Assembly (NCBI GenBank): GCA_021613335.1
Contig: JAJTWR010000269.1
Location: forward strand, 895,001-959,000
Length of the DNA: 64,000 nt
Source: Whitmania pigra
Lineage: Eukaryota; Annelida; Clitellata; Hirudinida; Haemopidae
Direction: 5' to 3'
Shown here: one piece after another, positions 38,701 to 48,319 of the stretch
Layout of the letters: each line of letters starts with the position of its first letter
How positions within the stretch are numbered: the first letter of the stretch is position 1
Made by a program: the position numbers and the translations under genes
Notes under the pieces: generated by a model
Seen by the model: the letters and a program-made list of their open reading frames with translations, nothing else
The model's database searches: none
Told to the model about the DNA's origin: nothing

Positions 38701-41700
38701 TTTGTTTCATTGCCTCTTGCAACTAATATGCCTTCAAAACAAAGATTCATCATTTCAGAACACGAATAAATATTATTTTAATTCGTGTAAACTAACCTTG
38801 TATGTTCATTCCACCAGAAACAAAATCTAACTGAACCCCTGGTTCTATTGTCATCTTCAAACCGGTAGGTATAGTAATATCTTCAGTGACCAAATAAGCA
38901 CTTTCTTTGTTGTAAAGCACCACATTTTGAGTTAGGGTTCCTCCTATTTCACCACTGGGTTTAATAAATCCTTCTGACCTGAACACCATCCTCGTCATAG
39001 TGGAGTCATTGTACCACGGATCAACTCTCACTTTCATGAGTGTTCTATCATTTGTTTCGTCATAAACTCTCACATTTGGATCATTCACATTCTCTCCCCA
39101 AAAATTCCTCGTAAAATACATGAGTTGAGGGACATCATTACTTGTGCTGCCTAACACCTTCATTTCATATAATGAATTTGGATTATTTAAAATATTTTTG
39201 TCTGAAGTCAAGCTGATACAGTCAGTAAGGATGGTGTTTGTAACGTTGTTATTTATGAATGTGTTGTTCCTCAAATATATAGCTGATAAGTAGCTCCAGT
39301 ATGGTTCTGAAAAACAGCTCATTTTAATCACTGAAGATACTCCTGATCCAACTACATTTTCATAAACGTTATTTGCTACCAGGACTTCATCGATTCTGAA
39401 TGTTTTGTCGTAGTCACTAATCAGCTGTAGATCAAGAAAGCTTCGATCTTTTCTTAAAACTGAGTTGAAGTAATTATTTGCTATTATAATTTTTGAAGGA
39501 TATCTGTTGGAAATTTGCAATTCTCCTCCGAGAAATGTATTGGCAGTGATAATAAGGGAACTATTGATTAAATAATATACTGATCTATGTACTATTGCAA
39601 AATCTCTGCATTTAAAGACGCTATGCGAAATTGTGGCGTTTTTTTGTTTACTTCCCGAATTTTCAGCAAACTGTAAACAACTTGAATCCGAACTGAAATT
39701 GCTTTCTTTGATCATAAATATCTGCATCAATAAAAAAATTCAACTTTGTGACAACCAAAATTTCAATTAATTATGCCTATTATCAGAACAACTACCCTTA
39801 ATGCTCTATTTAATATGAGATGTTTCCTTTAGGTTAGTGTATTATTATTATTATTATTATTATGATATAATGAACCACCAAGTTTAGGAGTCCTACAATT
39901 CGCAGAGTAATAAAATAAAATTAAAATAATTAAATAAAATTAATAAAACAAAATTATAAGTTTTGTTATTAATGCTACCTGTATAGATTAATTTAAAAAT
40001 CTAAAATCTACCCACCGTACTTGCAGATGCAAGGTTGCTGAATCCCTCAAGTTTAGATTTGTAAATTTGAGCAAATCCGTTTTTGATTCCATCACCAAAA
40101 TTTAGCACGTTGTTGTACCTCGATTTCAACGACGTTTCAGTTAAGTTAAAATACAATCGCTCAACTTGATTTATAAAGATGCTGTCATAAGCAGACGTTA
40201 TGGATGAACTCGCTATTTTCATTATTATATCAGTTGAAGTTTCCACTCGAATGCAATAATCAGAGCATATTATATCAGAATTGTAGACATCCAACATGCT
40301 GTAGTTGAGTCCCCTTATCAAGGCAAATTTTACAGTGTCGATGTTACATTCAGTTATTTTTACAGAAGAATTGACTATATCCAAAGCAAGTGGTGTTTTT
40401 GTGATGCTAACATTTGATAGTAGGGAACCTAGAAACCAAAGTGAAATTTTTTAGCTTAAACTGTTAAAAATTATAAACATTTGTGAGGTTTTGAATATAT
40501 TAAGAGTTTTTAAATATCTAATCAAATTAACAGTTTCATAAGATGTTTATAATAACTTAATTATTAATTGGGAGTTACACTAAACAAAATGGCATTATTC
40601 AATTTCAAACCGTTGCTACTGATAAAATTTATGCCATTCCATAATGATTCTCGGCTAGTTAAAGTGACTTCAACAGCCTTTAAATAACCTCCTGTAAAAT
40701 AAAGATATTTTTGTTTTAGACGAGTGCTGAAACCAAAGTTATCCAGATACTGATTCCTTCTTATTTGCATTTAATTTGTTAATTATTGGACCGACTCACC
40801 CTCCACTAAAATCCCTCTTCCTGCTAAAATGTTCAATTTAATTGGTCCTATGATTTCCAACCACAACCCTTTTGGAATAAAGATACTTTTTATCACAGTT
40901 AAGTTTTGTGGAGGTGTCAGAGTGATATTTCTGTTTAGACGACCTAAAATTAATATATTAAACAGTTATGTATTTTAATTTAGAATTGGAATAATTTAAA
41001 AAGTTCTTATAACTTGCCTCCGACGGTGCCGTTATTTTGCGACCACAATTGAAAGTTTTGGCTGTCCACGATTTCATTAAAACGCTCATCTTTAAAATAT
41101 GTTAACATCTCGACGAATGATTTCGAGGAATCTCTGTAGAAATCAAAGATTCTGCTGCTAATATTGTCAATGTCATCCACTCCCCAATAGTTATCGCTTG
41201 CAAGGATTGAGTAATTGGAACTTCGTATTATGTTGTTCGATATTTCGTATTTCGATTGGAAATTCTTGAATATATTCTTTGAAAGAATAATGTTCGAAGA
41301 ACTCGGAAGTTCAAAATTTACGACGTTTCCAACTAAATTATCCAAAAAAGTGTTTGTTAGCATATTTATGCTCGTGATTTGTCGACCTGAAAAATATATG
41401 CATCCATCTCCGGTATTATTTTCAAATTTGGAAGAGTTTATCTGGATAATGCTATCGATGATGTCCACATTAATTCTCAGTGAATAACCAGATGTATTTG
41501 TAAATGTGCATCCCGATATGATGAGATTTTTGCATCGAGATTCTATTGATATTCCAGTCTTTCCACGCAGATCTCTGACAGTTGAATTCAGAATCTGCAG
41601 TGAGTAATCCCTTGAATAGGATGACATTCTCATTGGACTACTCGAAAACACAGATGATACTACTGAAAAGAATGATTCTGTTTCGCAATATTGATAAGCG

Positions 41701-44700
41701 GATATGGCATACTCTCGGTGATTTGAAAAATTGGTTCTCAATACTGTAAAGTTCATTTTGATATTCATGCAATCCGATCCAAGATATATCCCATAGTTAT
41801 TGTCTCGGAAAAGAGATTCGACGAACATGAAATTTGTGGAAATTGCATTTGGAATGGGTAAATATGTAAGGCTGACTCCAACTTCATTCTCGATAAATTG
41901 TGATGATTCAACTCTTAAAGATCCTGCTCGCGGAGTTTCTATTCCGTTCTGAACAAAATATATATTAAACTTATGTCAAATATTTTCAGAAAATACACCA
42001 AAATTAATAAATGATATTGTAATATTTAGAAAATGTTTTGATAACTTATAATAATATATTACAAATATAAAATATATATAGCTTGGAAATATATTTGTCA
42101 ATATTAATTTGAAATCTAATAACCATTTATATTAAAGCATTACAAAGTAACATACCAAATTTTGGCGAAATACGCAATCTCTGATGACATTGTTTTCGTT
42201 GATGCTTGTCATTTTAAGAGCACTCTTGCTATTTGAAATTTTCAAATTGTTAAACTCTATGTTCTTTAATCCAGTCGTTATACCAGCTCCAACGATAGCA
42301 ATATGTTTTAATGAAGAGATTTTGCATCCTTTAAAATAGTTATTTTAATTTCATAATTTTTCATTTAATATGAATTTCTAAATAAAATGTAATCGACTTA
42401 ACCTATTGAATCAGGGTTAATAAATATTCCGTTCCAGAATGATTCATCATTATTGAAAGGATTCTTCCATAAACCCATGTGACTGAGAATGTTGTTGGTT
42501 AAGAATTTTACTTCTAATCCTTTTATTCCTCTAAGTTCCAAACAGCCTGAAATAAGGTTTCCTTATTCACGTGTGTGAAGATAAAATTTGTTTTGACCTT
42601 GTTTGAAGTGAATTTTATAATTGTTGATGTTATGTTAAGTAATAACTATGTGTCATTATATTATTCCAATTAATTTTATGTTAAGATGTTATGCTGGACC
42701 AACGTTGTTGGTATAATAAGGTATTATCTAGGGGTAAATGTTTTTCTAACATTTTAAAATTCATATAATGTACTAGGATTATTTTTTGTATTGATTAGTT
42801 GCTTAGATATCATAAAGCTGCTGCAGCAATATCAGTTTCCCAAGTTATGTTTTGTTTCCAATTAATATATTTTGAAGACAAACAAATTAGGATAATTATT
42901 AAAACACTTCCTCCCCTGTCTTCAAATTATAATAAAATTGTAATTTAGTATTACCGTAAATGGTCAGAGACGCGGTTGGATGAGTAAAGACGACCTTGAC
43001 ACCAGCTTCAATTGTTAGAAGGATACCTGGCGGTATTGTTGTTGGCGCGTTGATTATGTATGGACTCCTATCCAGGCCCCAGTAAGTGTTAGACTACAAA
43101 TTTTGATGAAATAGTGTGAGGGACGTATTATTAAAAATTAATTTAAAATTAATATTCTTTAATCATCAATTCATATTTATGTTAATAATAATTTTTCATT
43201 ATTAACCATAAATATTCTTGATAGATATATTGATACTTATATCAATTTATGATTAAATGTTGCAAAGGACCTAAGAAAAAACATAAAAAATGTCAATAGT
43301 GACAATAATAAGCCTCTTTAGCTATAGTATCGTTATGCGATAAAATGCTTACATCAATTGTGGTTACTTCCGTAACCAGCGGAATATTCGTAGAGGAAAC
43401 ACATCCGAACAATTCAATTCTGAGAGTTGGAACATTTGAGAACGAAACAGGAATTATGGCAATCCTTGATGCCTGTTATAATGAAAACATATTTAATGTC
43501 ATTAAAATTGACTGGTTCCTTGTCATATAGAGAATGACTTACAATAAATGGGTATTTTATATAGGCTACAGAAATGTCATAGCCTGCGTGATTTCCTTCA
43601 AATTCTCTGGCGCTGTTTGGATCGTCTTTGTTTTCCGTGTAGTATTCCCATTGGTATCCGTCCAGTGAATAGAGAATTTTGAATCTTTTAATAAAATAAT
43701 AATTTGTTCCCTGGATGTGGATCTTTGTAATGAAATGAGGCGTTCGGAGATTCACAGACAGGTAAGCATATTGAGGATACCTCCAGGATGCTCTCCAGAA
43801 GTCTAAAAAGACAATCAGAAGTATTTTCCTAACATTACTTGAATGCTTGCGGTATTTGAAGATTCAGAATTCGATAATGAATAAGATAGACGAGGATGGC
43901 AATCACATGTATCTTTAAAGGCTCGAAATAACTGAATTCTTTTTAATCTTCATGTTGCGAATGTTTTCGTTAATAACCGATATAAAATGTGATTGTTGAA
44001 TTAAAAAACCAAAATTAAAAATCGGGTGAAAGTAAAACTCACTGGCATTTGTTTGGTTCAGTCTCGCGTATTTCGCCATGCTGGCTTGATCCATAAACGA
44101 TGGTGCAAATATTTGATCATCTGAAATTCTCCCGTCTCCCATGCCTAGTGGTGATGAGCAGTTTGCAGGTGGTTCTGATCCTGAAATAGACATCAATTCT
44201 TGAATATTGAATGTTAAACATTTCACAATTCAACGCCTCATCTTATAATAATAAAAATACCCACCACAATTTGGAAGATCGCAAAACTCCCACTCTCCAT
44301 TATTCTGATCAGTATAGCACCATGAAATGTCTTGATGACAATCTGAAGGGTCGACTGGGTTCCGACAGTAATTGTGAGAAAACGTCGAATTCACATCAGT
44401 TATTCCCTGGCGAATATTTGTAAAAGTTTGTTCATTCAAATTCGTCTTCATCGATTGTGGAATAAGATAATTTATTAAGTTAAGTTATTGCTGTAAATAA
44501 TATATTTGATTTTGATGAATTTTTATTTTAAATTTTTACTGTACCAAATTATGATGTTAAGATTTAAACTAGAGTGTTTATTTGACAAAGTAGCATTATT
44601 TCTTCGCAATATTTAATCACATACAGGTAAATATGACGCCATTTTATCCTTTGTGGATGACGTTTCACTGAACCTCGGTTTATTTCGCGACTTGATTTAA

Positions 44701-46862
44701 TGTGACTCAATCGCCACAATTTGCATATTATTTTTTAAACTTCTAACCTTCCCAGCTCAGTTGTAGGTCAACCATCTTTAAACACTTGGGTGGTTATAAG
44801 GCAAAGCCATCAACTTTCTAAAGTTGACTGAGAAGATTAAATTTTTTGAAGAAATATTTTATTTTAATAATTTTGCCTCCTAATGAACGATTTTTTAATA
44901 TTTTTGAAATAATAACAATATCATGAATATTTACAATATTTATTTTTTTTATTTATTTATATAATCACGCTTAAAAACATCATCGATATTAAAAATTATT
45001 TTATTGTCTTAAACAGCTCGATAACTCGTAACATCTCGAGGTTAGTCGAATACTGTTTTTAAATATTTAAAGTAACAATAGCATAAATTATGTGCGAGTG
45101 ACGTCATTTCATGTTTTTCTAGGTAACCATGTGTTGCCCACCAATTTATTTATCTATTGATTTCTTTAAAAATAGCCGAGATTTCTAAAAATATATTGAA
45201 TTTATGAAATAAATTCTCCTTATGCATAGACTGATCACGTTTATCGTATTTCTTGCTTTTGTTTAAATATGAGGCTGTAATTTAATTTAAATTCAATCTT
45301 GAAAATGTTTGATGTTGAAGCGCTGTTTAATACTAGGTTCTATATTAGATTTCTTTCAATTCTTCAAACACTTTTTCATGACATTAGGTATTTGTAGACA
45401 AAGCTAGTTTTACTATAACTGTTCATTAATTTCCTCAGGACTCCATAAAATATTCTGACTTTCTTGGCCTCACAACATTTAACTCAATTTCTTCGATTTA
45501 ATTGCTTTTCGATTGACGAACGGCCTGAGTTCACGGATTCAATTTTTTTTTTGAACTGACAAGACCAGGTGTTGCAGGCTGGTTATACATGCAATACATT
45601 CCTTACGTTATTTTATTCTATGTTTTTTTGTCAATGTATTTTTATTAACAGCATCATTTAATTATTTGTTTTATTATTGTAATTATTTTAAATTTCTAAC
45701 GAATATCTGTGAAATTACTAATGGATGACCTGGTTAAAGTGGTCTGAACTTAAGGAGTTTTCGATCATTTCAAAGCAGCAAAACAATCGAGGACTTTCTC
45801 ATCCACATCAAAGTGTTGAATGAATTACTCAGGTACGAAATAACAACGACATCAACATCCGAAATTGAATGTGTTGTCGTGACTGGTTTTACGACATATT
45901 TGCTTAAATCTATTTTCAGATACTTAAAACCTTGAACAATGAACTCAATGAATTCATAAATTCTTAAGATTAGACCTACTTTCGAATGTGTGTAATGTTA
46001 CGTTTCTTGAAAATTGGGGTTATAAATTATTTTGGCTTATTAAATTAGAGGTAATAAATTAATATTAAATAATTTTAATTCTAATTCTACATACTTATAA
46101 CCATTTCATGAAGGATAGAGCTGACACTATTTTTTATCTTAAAATGATGGTTCCGAAAACTGATTCATTATAATTAATAATTATTGACTCATACTTCAGT
46201 TAATTATCTTTATTGTTCCAAAATTCTCTGAAGCGTTGCATTAATCTAAATGAACCACACTTAAGGTGAATTATTTATTACAGTTTTAAAATGTATTTAT
46301 GAATGCGGCCCACAGTTCGTGTATATTTCAGTAATTGTTGTTCGAATCTCATTCATAATGTTGAAGCATAGGTGCCATAAAGAAGGTAAGCAATTCAAGC
46401 GATGTAATAGCCTAGTCATGAAAGATAACGTTTCAACAAAAATTAATTCAACTTAAATGATTTATTTTGAATGAAATTCTGCATTTTAATTCCTCACTTT
46501 AAAGCATTTGTTGTCGGATCTCCAGGGGTAGCAGGCCTTTCCAGTGTTTGTGACGTTTCTCTTTCCGGAATATGTTCCGTCGTCTGTTGAACATTCTCTG
46601 TCGACCGTCTGACATATTCCTGTAATATTTTTGCAAATATTTAAAAACCTGCAAACACAAATACTTTGCAGTACATATTGTTTTAGTAAGGAAGTTTTGC
46701 CTAGGCCGAGCTTGATAAAAATACCAAGGAAGTGCTTAAAATAAAACAGTACAGCTCTTGAAATAATTGCTAGTAATTATTTACTATTAAAATTATCTTA
46801 CCAGGTTGTTGCACCAAGATGCAGACAACGCACAAAACGAACAGTAACTTTTCAGACTTCAT
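23543..46862 (-). CDS. Gene A: giant kringle/F5-8C/beta-helix/SRCR/EGF/IPT/cadherin surface protein, complete, 56 exons
   Basis: Fifty-six exons can be joined from ATG (46,862) to TGA (23,543). All junctions are phase-compatible and all introns are GT-AG except one GC-AG. The sum is 14,544 nt, about 4,847 residues. Domain order by approximate residue: signal peptide 1-20, kringle 22-121, F5/8C 122-285, parallel beta-helix modules 295-2,420 (SRCR 1,322-1,429 and AbfB-like 1,430-1,580 inserted), EGF and IPT/TIG 2,420-2,735, beta-sandwich-like chain 2,736-3,310, Cys-containing segment with RSKR site 3,311-3,656, conserved unnamed region 3,657-3,991, seven cadherin repeats about 4,020-4,790, Thr-rich stalk and hydrophobic tail to 4,847. 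The beta-helix/SRCR part resembles Bark beetle-type proteins; the overall order is not one I know. Exon coordinates are in the sub-entries. Inferred role: extracellular adhesion or recognition, membrane-held by a GPI anchor. No stops or frameshifts seen, so it looks functional. Confidence 0.85.
23805..26420 (-). CDS. Gene A exons 52-55: seven cadherin repeats
   Basis: Exons 24,812-26,420; 24,329-24,700; 24,037-24,260; 23,805-23,973. Calcium-binding signatures are visible in order: DQDSD, LDREDIESY, ARDSGSP and DENDNAP (repeat 1); VTDSDKG and ATDKGTPP (2); YDEDDP, DNGAPP and DVNDHPP (3); TDEDCGQNG, LDREEYSEY, TDSGSP and DENDCIP (4); NASDCDENS (5); AVDKDNP and NINEFPPEF (6); AKDKDNDS (7). Later repeats are more degenerate (DKNTYPP in place of DxNDNxP), suggesting partly calcium-independent linkers. 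One 1.6-kb exon holds the first four repeats. Confidence 0.9.
26494..27773 (-). CDS. Gene A exons 48-51: conserved beta-rich region before the cadherins
   Basis: Exons 27,581-27,773; 27,216-27,494; 26,832-27,134; 26,494-26,723. Strings such as CAKVRIQIQQRMTLTRTGFE, TWLIIPFSSAAP, YSDDPFTPTIEPAVPFVLG, EIIDNEKGLLVNFQ and LEKVEFHELLHSVM recall an unnamed region I remember from large bacterial and animal surface proteins, where DDPFTPxIEPxxPF and FHEL/IHEL motifs recur. No catalytic function is claimed. The joints reconstruct these motifs exactly across introns, which supports the splice choices. Confidence 0.7.
27839..29272 (-). CDS. Gene A exons 42-47: Cys-containing helical segment with dibasic cleavage site
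   Basis: Exons 29,134-29,272; 28,865-29,050; 28,612-28,795; 28,377-28,544; 27,965-28,259; 27,839-27,904. Predicted mostly helical with spaced Cys (KCFNML, YYYICDKKRF, SKVCDAD, VNCNCAFN, TCWKAV). Exon 45 encodes GRSKRSAELS, a furin-type R-x-K-R site (about 28,485-28,496) also present in gene B as ERKKRSAALS. From mid-exon 44 to exon 47 the two paralogues differ far more than elsewhere. No known domain recognised. Confidence 0.65.
29323..32076 (-). CDS. Gene A exons 33-41: chain of Ig-like/CARDB-like beta-sandwich units
   Basis: Exons 31,766-32,076; 31,428-31,545; 31,136-31,315; 30,934-31,069; 30,641-30,807; 30,320-30,579; 30,105-30,262; 29,635-29,785; 29,323-29,566. PSGMLMDSSGRLTWKNVPAS looks like a putative-Ig (He_PIG) unit. 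VLITNIGLKAATNVKPLLPN and QFKITNHGLIAAKGFQFNLP resemble CARDB-like units (V-x-N-x-G-x-A). GYATFKNITEGYYVLYTSAD resembles a carboxypeptidase-regulatory/PEGA-like strand. No enzyme motif seen. Likely a spacer or stalk. Confidence 0.65.
32144..33600 (-). CDS. Gene A exons 30-32: IPT/TIG domain and further EGF
   Basis: Exons 33,436-33,628; 33,099-33,234; 32,144-32,362. FSIFPTSGPDVGGTEIYVLG, with YICRFDG, LCISPQHNAGTVKVEIS and FDYTYNP, is a clear IPT/TIG Ig-like fold. An EGF unit follows (CGSLNNPKRGSC, CNCFVPWTGSDC). The same EGF-IPT-EGF order occurs in fibrocystin/plexin-like extracellular proteins. Confidence 0.8.
32518..33005 (+). mobile_element. 5'-truncated Helitron (PIF1-like helicase C-terminus) in intron 31 of gene A
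   Basis: The plus strand encodes FKSLQFPVRIAFSITINKSH followed by GQS, the motif V/VI region of Helitron PIF1-like helicases. After a one-base frameshift it continues with FSHGQLYDACSMVVWPNNLF and ILAPGGETENVV. It ends in a short hairpin (AGCCGGCT at 32,988-32,995) and CTAG at 33,002-33,005 followed by T, the Helitron 3'-end signature. The matching intron of gene B (61,050-61,310) lacks it, so insertion followed the duplication. Non-functional. Confidence 0.8.
33283..33392 (+). mobile_element. Possible tRNA-derived SINE in intron 30 of gene A
   Basis: A TAGCTGTAAAAGC box-A-like site and a TGTTCGCGACCC box-B-like site lie 31 bp apart. They are followed by AAAAAGCGC and GCGCTATACAAGTATAAATT, which resembles the local LINE 3' tail (GCGCTTTACAAATTAATT). 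The same insertion is present in gene B at 61,484-61,600, so it predates the duplication. Confidence 0.4.
33436..34429 (-). CDS. Gene A exons 28-30: EGF-like repeats
   Basis: Exons 34,040-34,465; 33,710-33,828; 33,436-33,628. Three tandem EGF-like units start at CERVNSCSGHGLC, CSKVYNCLGRGDC and CDERSNCSGRGIC. A more laminin-type unit follows (CKSGRWGDNC, CKHGTC, CDCSSPNWTGELC). Introns cut inside the EGF units. The relic at 48.3-48.8 kb derives from exons 28-29. Confidence 0.85.
34430..35991 (-). CDS. Gene A exons 23-28 (part): parallel beta-helix module 4
   Basis: Exons 35,918-35,991; 35,765-35,848; 35,451-35,691; 34,861-35,374; 34,524-34,801; start of 34,040-34,465. It opens with NVTLTIEPGTYIEFATGRGI. 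It closes with CTMNWWG and IRGRIKDKYQDPSVGQVIYQ before the first EGF repeat. The intron between 35,450 and 35,375 is short (76 bp), and gene B could be misread through the matching intron. Confidence 0.75.
36080..37393 (-). CDS. Gene A exons 20-22: parallel beta-helix module 3, continued
   Basis: Exons 36,738-37,393; 36,351-36,661; 36,080-36,286. Helix turns (NVKIINADKGLFIRG, IEITDTSSHGVHFRG) are followed by LNKWILGDYLRILSK joined to IYCFYNDATKLPVNIWP, the conserved D-D/Y-x-x-x-P closing segment of these modules. The last exon leads into the first strands of module 4. Confidence 0.75.
37452..38001 (-). CDS. Gene A exons 18-19: beta-trefoil AbfB-like domain
   Basis: Exons 37,812-38,001 and 37,452-37,720. 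Repeated strands VKLQSKSGKWLSF, FSIKPLKRPGWYLRLYKS, SSFVRIS and FYIRMASQPLYLI match the S-x-P-G-x-Y-L-R and x-SF- pattern of AbfB/fascin-like trefoils, which often bind sugars. Exon 19 has two possible phase-1 donors 18 nt apart; only the longer form contains an RKKR motif (see findings). Assignment by motif memory only. Confidence 0.5.
38112..38731 (-). CDS. Gene A exons 15-17: beta-helix strand plus SRCR-like domain
   Basis: Exons 38,630-38,731; 38,383-38,527; 38,112-38,290. Exon 15 encodes the RWKGLNF strand. Exons 16-17 give an SRCR-like fold: WWQILHNGVWKTIS, then DVLCKQAGF (the conserved C-x-QxGF), then PCNN, QIQCTQNNEFSLQECYI and NITCRQ. Cys spacing follows SRCR group patterns, although the usual WGTVCDD turn is degenerate. 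SRCR domains embedded in beta-helix modules are also a feature of Bark beetle/Anakonda proteins. Confidence 0.65.
38797..40943 (-). CDS. Gene A exons 11-14: parallel beta-helix module 2
   Basis: Exons 40,800-40,943; 40,581-40,691; 40,016-40,428; 38,797-39,721. Same plan as module 1: an opening strand set (IFIPKGLWLEIIGPIKLNIL), a LWNGINF strand, then a long series of Asn-rich helix turns ending at MYFTRNFWGENVNDPNV and VRVYDE. The exon 14 end already carries the start of module 3 (MTIEPGVQLDFVSGGMNI). The boundaries again fall at phase-1 introns. Confidence 0.75.
40944..41017 (-). other. GC-AG intron in gene A
   Basis: Intron 10 begins GGAG|gcaagt and ends tttag|GTC. Using GC at 41,017-41,016 joins GTVGG to RLNRN and keeps the phase-1 rule of the module boundary. 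The nearest GT downstream (gttataag) would break the frame. Confidence 0.7.
41018..43093 (-). CDS. Gene A exons 7-10: parallel beta-helix module 1
   Basis: Exons 42,955-43,093; 42,403-42,546; 42,156-42,328; 41,018-41,948. The module opens with NTYWGLDRSPYIINAPTTIP and LLTIEAGVKVVF. Every module start in the gene has this form (x-IEPGV-x-F). Short strand-turn repeats follow, rich in Asn and Phe/Ile (NVIRDCVFRQN, SKFENNTGDG), as in right-handed parallel beta-helices (NosD/PbH1 type). NYWGVDD near the end resembles the N-x-WG motif that closes such helices. Confidence 0.75.
43353..44180 (-). CDS. Gene A exons 4-6: F5/8 type C (discoidin) domain
   Basis: Exons 44,043-44,180; 43,543-43,802; 43,353-43,472. 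They start at CSSPLGMGDGRISDDQI, the usual F5/8C opening, and continue with FWRASWRYPQYAYLSVNL, ITKIHIQG and FKILYSLDGYQWEYY. They end in RIAIIPVSFSNVPTLRIELF followed by GC. First and last Cys are present. Such domains bind carbohydrates or anionic lipids. Confidence 0.9.
44265..46619 (-). CDS. Gene A exons 2-3: kringle domain
   Basis: Exons 46,498-46,619 and 44,265-44,445. The first half carries GKRNVTNTGKACYPW and the second carries NYCRNP, SWCYTD and WEFCDLPNC, so the kringle hallmarks (AC.PW, NYCRNP, WCYT, C..P.C) are complete. An extra Cys in NKCF just before the intron is unusual. The exon 3 acceptor (gatgaag) has a weak pyrimidine tract but keeps phase 0. Kringles bind lysine-containing or other protein ligands; an N-terminal position fits a ligand-binding head. 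Confidence 0.85.
44446..46497 (-). other. Intron 2 of gene A (2 kb)
   Basis: The longest intron of the gene, splitting the kringle domain. No coding similarity inside. Its 5' part is recognisably related to 49,240-49,680. Confidence 0.6.
46802..46862 (-). CDS. Gene A exon 1: signal peptide
   Basis: MKSEKLLFVLCVVCILVQQP: a charged N-terminus and a 13-residue hydrophobic core, a textbook secretory signal. It ends in phase 1 at CTG|gtaagat. The start is chosen because it is the only ATG giving a signal peptide directly joined to the kringle exon. Confidence 0.8.
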
Positions 46863-46936
46863 AAACTTTTCAAGTTTTTCAGCTCAAATAAAGTCAGAAA
46901 CACTGACTATCTTCGTAGCAATTGCTAACCGAAGCC

Positions 46937-46944
46937 AATTTATA
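46937..46944 (-). promoter_or_regulatory. Candidate TATA box of gene A
   Basis: TATAAATT on the minus strand, about 80 bp before the ATG, in a block (CTTCGTAGC, CTAACCGAAG) that is conserved in the relic 5' end at 50,080-50,125. An initiator-like TCAGTG follows at 46,906-46,901. Confidence 0.45.
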
Positions 46945-47769
46945 TCGGGCTACCTGTTCGTCAATAACTGTTGTTAGGGGCTTCGCTGAATTTGATTCAC
47001 CGCTCTAAACACACATCCGCTTGTTACTTGTTATGACATCATTTAATTATAAGGCTTCCTAATTCTCTATACCCGGATGACTTTAATTTAAATTAATAAT
47101 TCTAAACATAATTGAATATTAAAGAGTTCATTCCTGTTTTTAGTGACAAAACATTTCATACACACGCTGAACTTTTCAATCGATATTCAATTATGAATGT
47201 AGTAGTCATTTTATACCAACGTGTAACAAATGTTTTTGAATATAATTTTTAAAATTCACCAGATATAATAATTGATACGAAATTTTATGAATTACCTGTA
47301 TTTGTTTTCATTTAATTCATATTACAAACAGAAGTGACAGTAGATCACTAATACCGTTCTGGTTACTAACAAAAATTTTAAAACGCACAGTTTTAATGCA
47401 CAGTGTATGGAACGAAAAGGAAAATGTTTCATGTTTTTTTTTAATAGATGTCAACATTTTTAAAACTATTCTATTGATATGTTTATCGGTTAGCCGGAAT
47501 GCTAACGAATGTTGATGATTTTCTTCATGACATTGCAGTTTTAGTGAAATTGGCTTAACGTCGGAGGGCTAGCCAGTTAGGCCTCTCAAATGGATAGAGG
47601 AGAGATAAGCAATCTTCCATTTTGAGGGAAACATACATTTTGAAAATCACATCAAAGATCTGGAAAAGTGGAGGTGTTAGACTCTGGGTATTTTTGGGCG
47701 CTATTTATACCGGCAATATGAATATTTTAGGTGCTTTGAATACTGAAAAACTATATCTGATATCAAATT

Positions 47770-48060
47770 TATCCTTTTCAAGTGTTCATTGTTCTGAGCT
47801 TTAAAAAGATTACTATTAATATTAATAATTTGAGTGAGGGGATCAGTTATTCAAATGAAATGCTTACCAATTCTATTAATCCGACCTCAGACGAAAACGG
47901 TTGGAAACGTGTGTAAAATATTCCTTTCGTATCCAGCGGTGGGGTCATTAACGTTATTTTTCTTGTCCCATAGTTCGATCTAATTCTTAAAATCATAAGC
48001 ATTACTTGTTATGCTCGATGCTAAAAATGTTGCAACGATAACGAATATTCAAGTTGCTCT
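47770..48060 (-). pseudogene. Isolated copy of exon 34 with flanking introns
   Basis: Strong match to 31,340-31,620 and 60,030-60,300 in the same orientation. The exon itself (about 47,868-47,985) is intact with both splice sites (reading SNYGTRKITLMTPPLDTKGI and ending GLIEL), but neighbouring exons are missing. Part of the scrambled third copy. Confidence 0.7.
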
Positions 48061-48114
48061 AAGTTAATAAAAGTAACTCGAATGAAATATTAAATTGTTT
48101 AATTGAATGAAACT

Positions 48115-48175
48115 TTGCTTCCACAAGCACTAAATGGTCATGCTGGATTGTAGATGTAATTAAAAAGTAGCGAAT
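48115..48175 (-). pseudogene. Fragment of exon 32 (IPT/EGF junction)
   Basis: About 55 bp match the 5' end of exon 32 (gene A 32,310-32,362; gene B 61,000-61,045), including CCACAAGCACT and the TGTAAT-rich edge. Too short to be functional. Confidence 0.5.
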
Positions 48176-48319
48176 TGACGTTAATGCTCATATTTTACTT
48201 AATTAAATCACTTATGGTAAAAATTAAATGAGCAAACGTGATTACATATTTTATTTTTATTAAACAATTGTCTTAAATGCATAAAAACCATTAAAAAAAT
48301 TTAATAGGCATAGGGGAGG

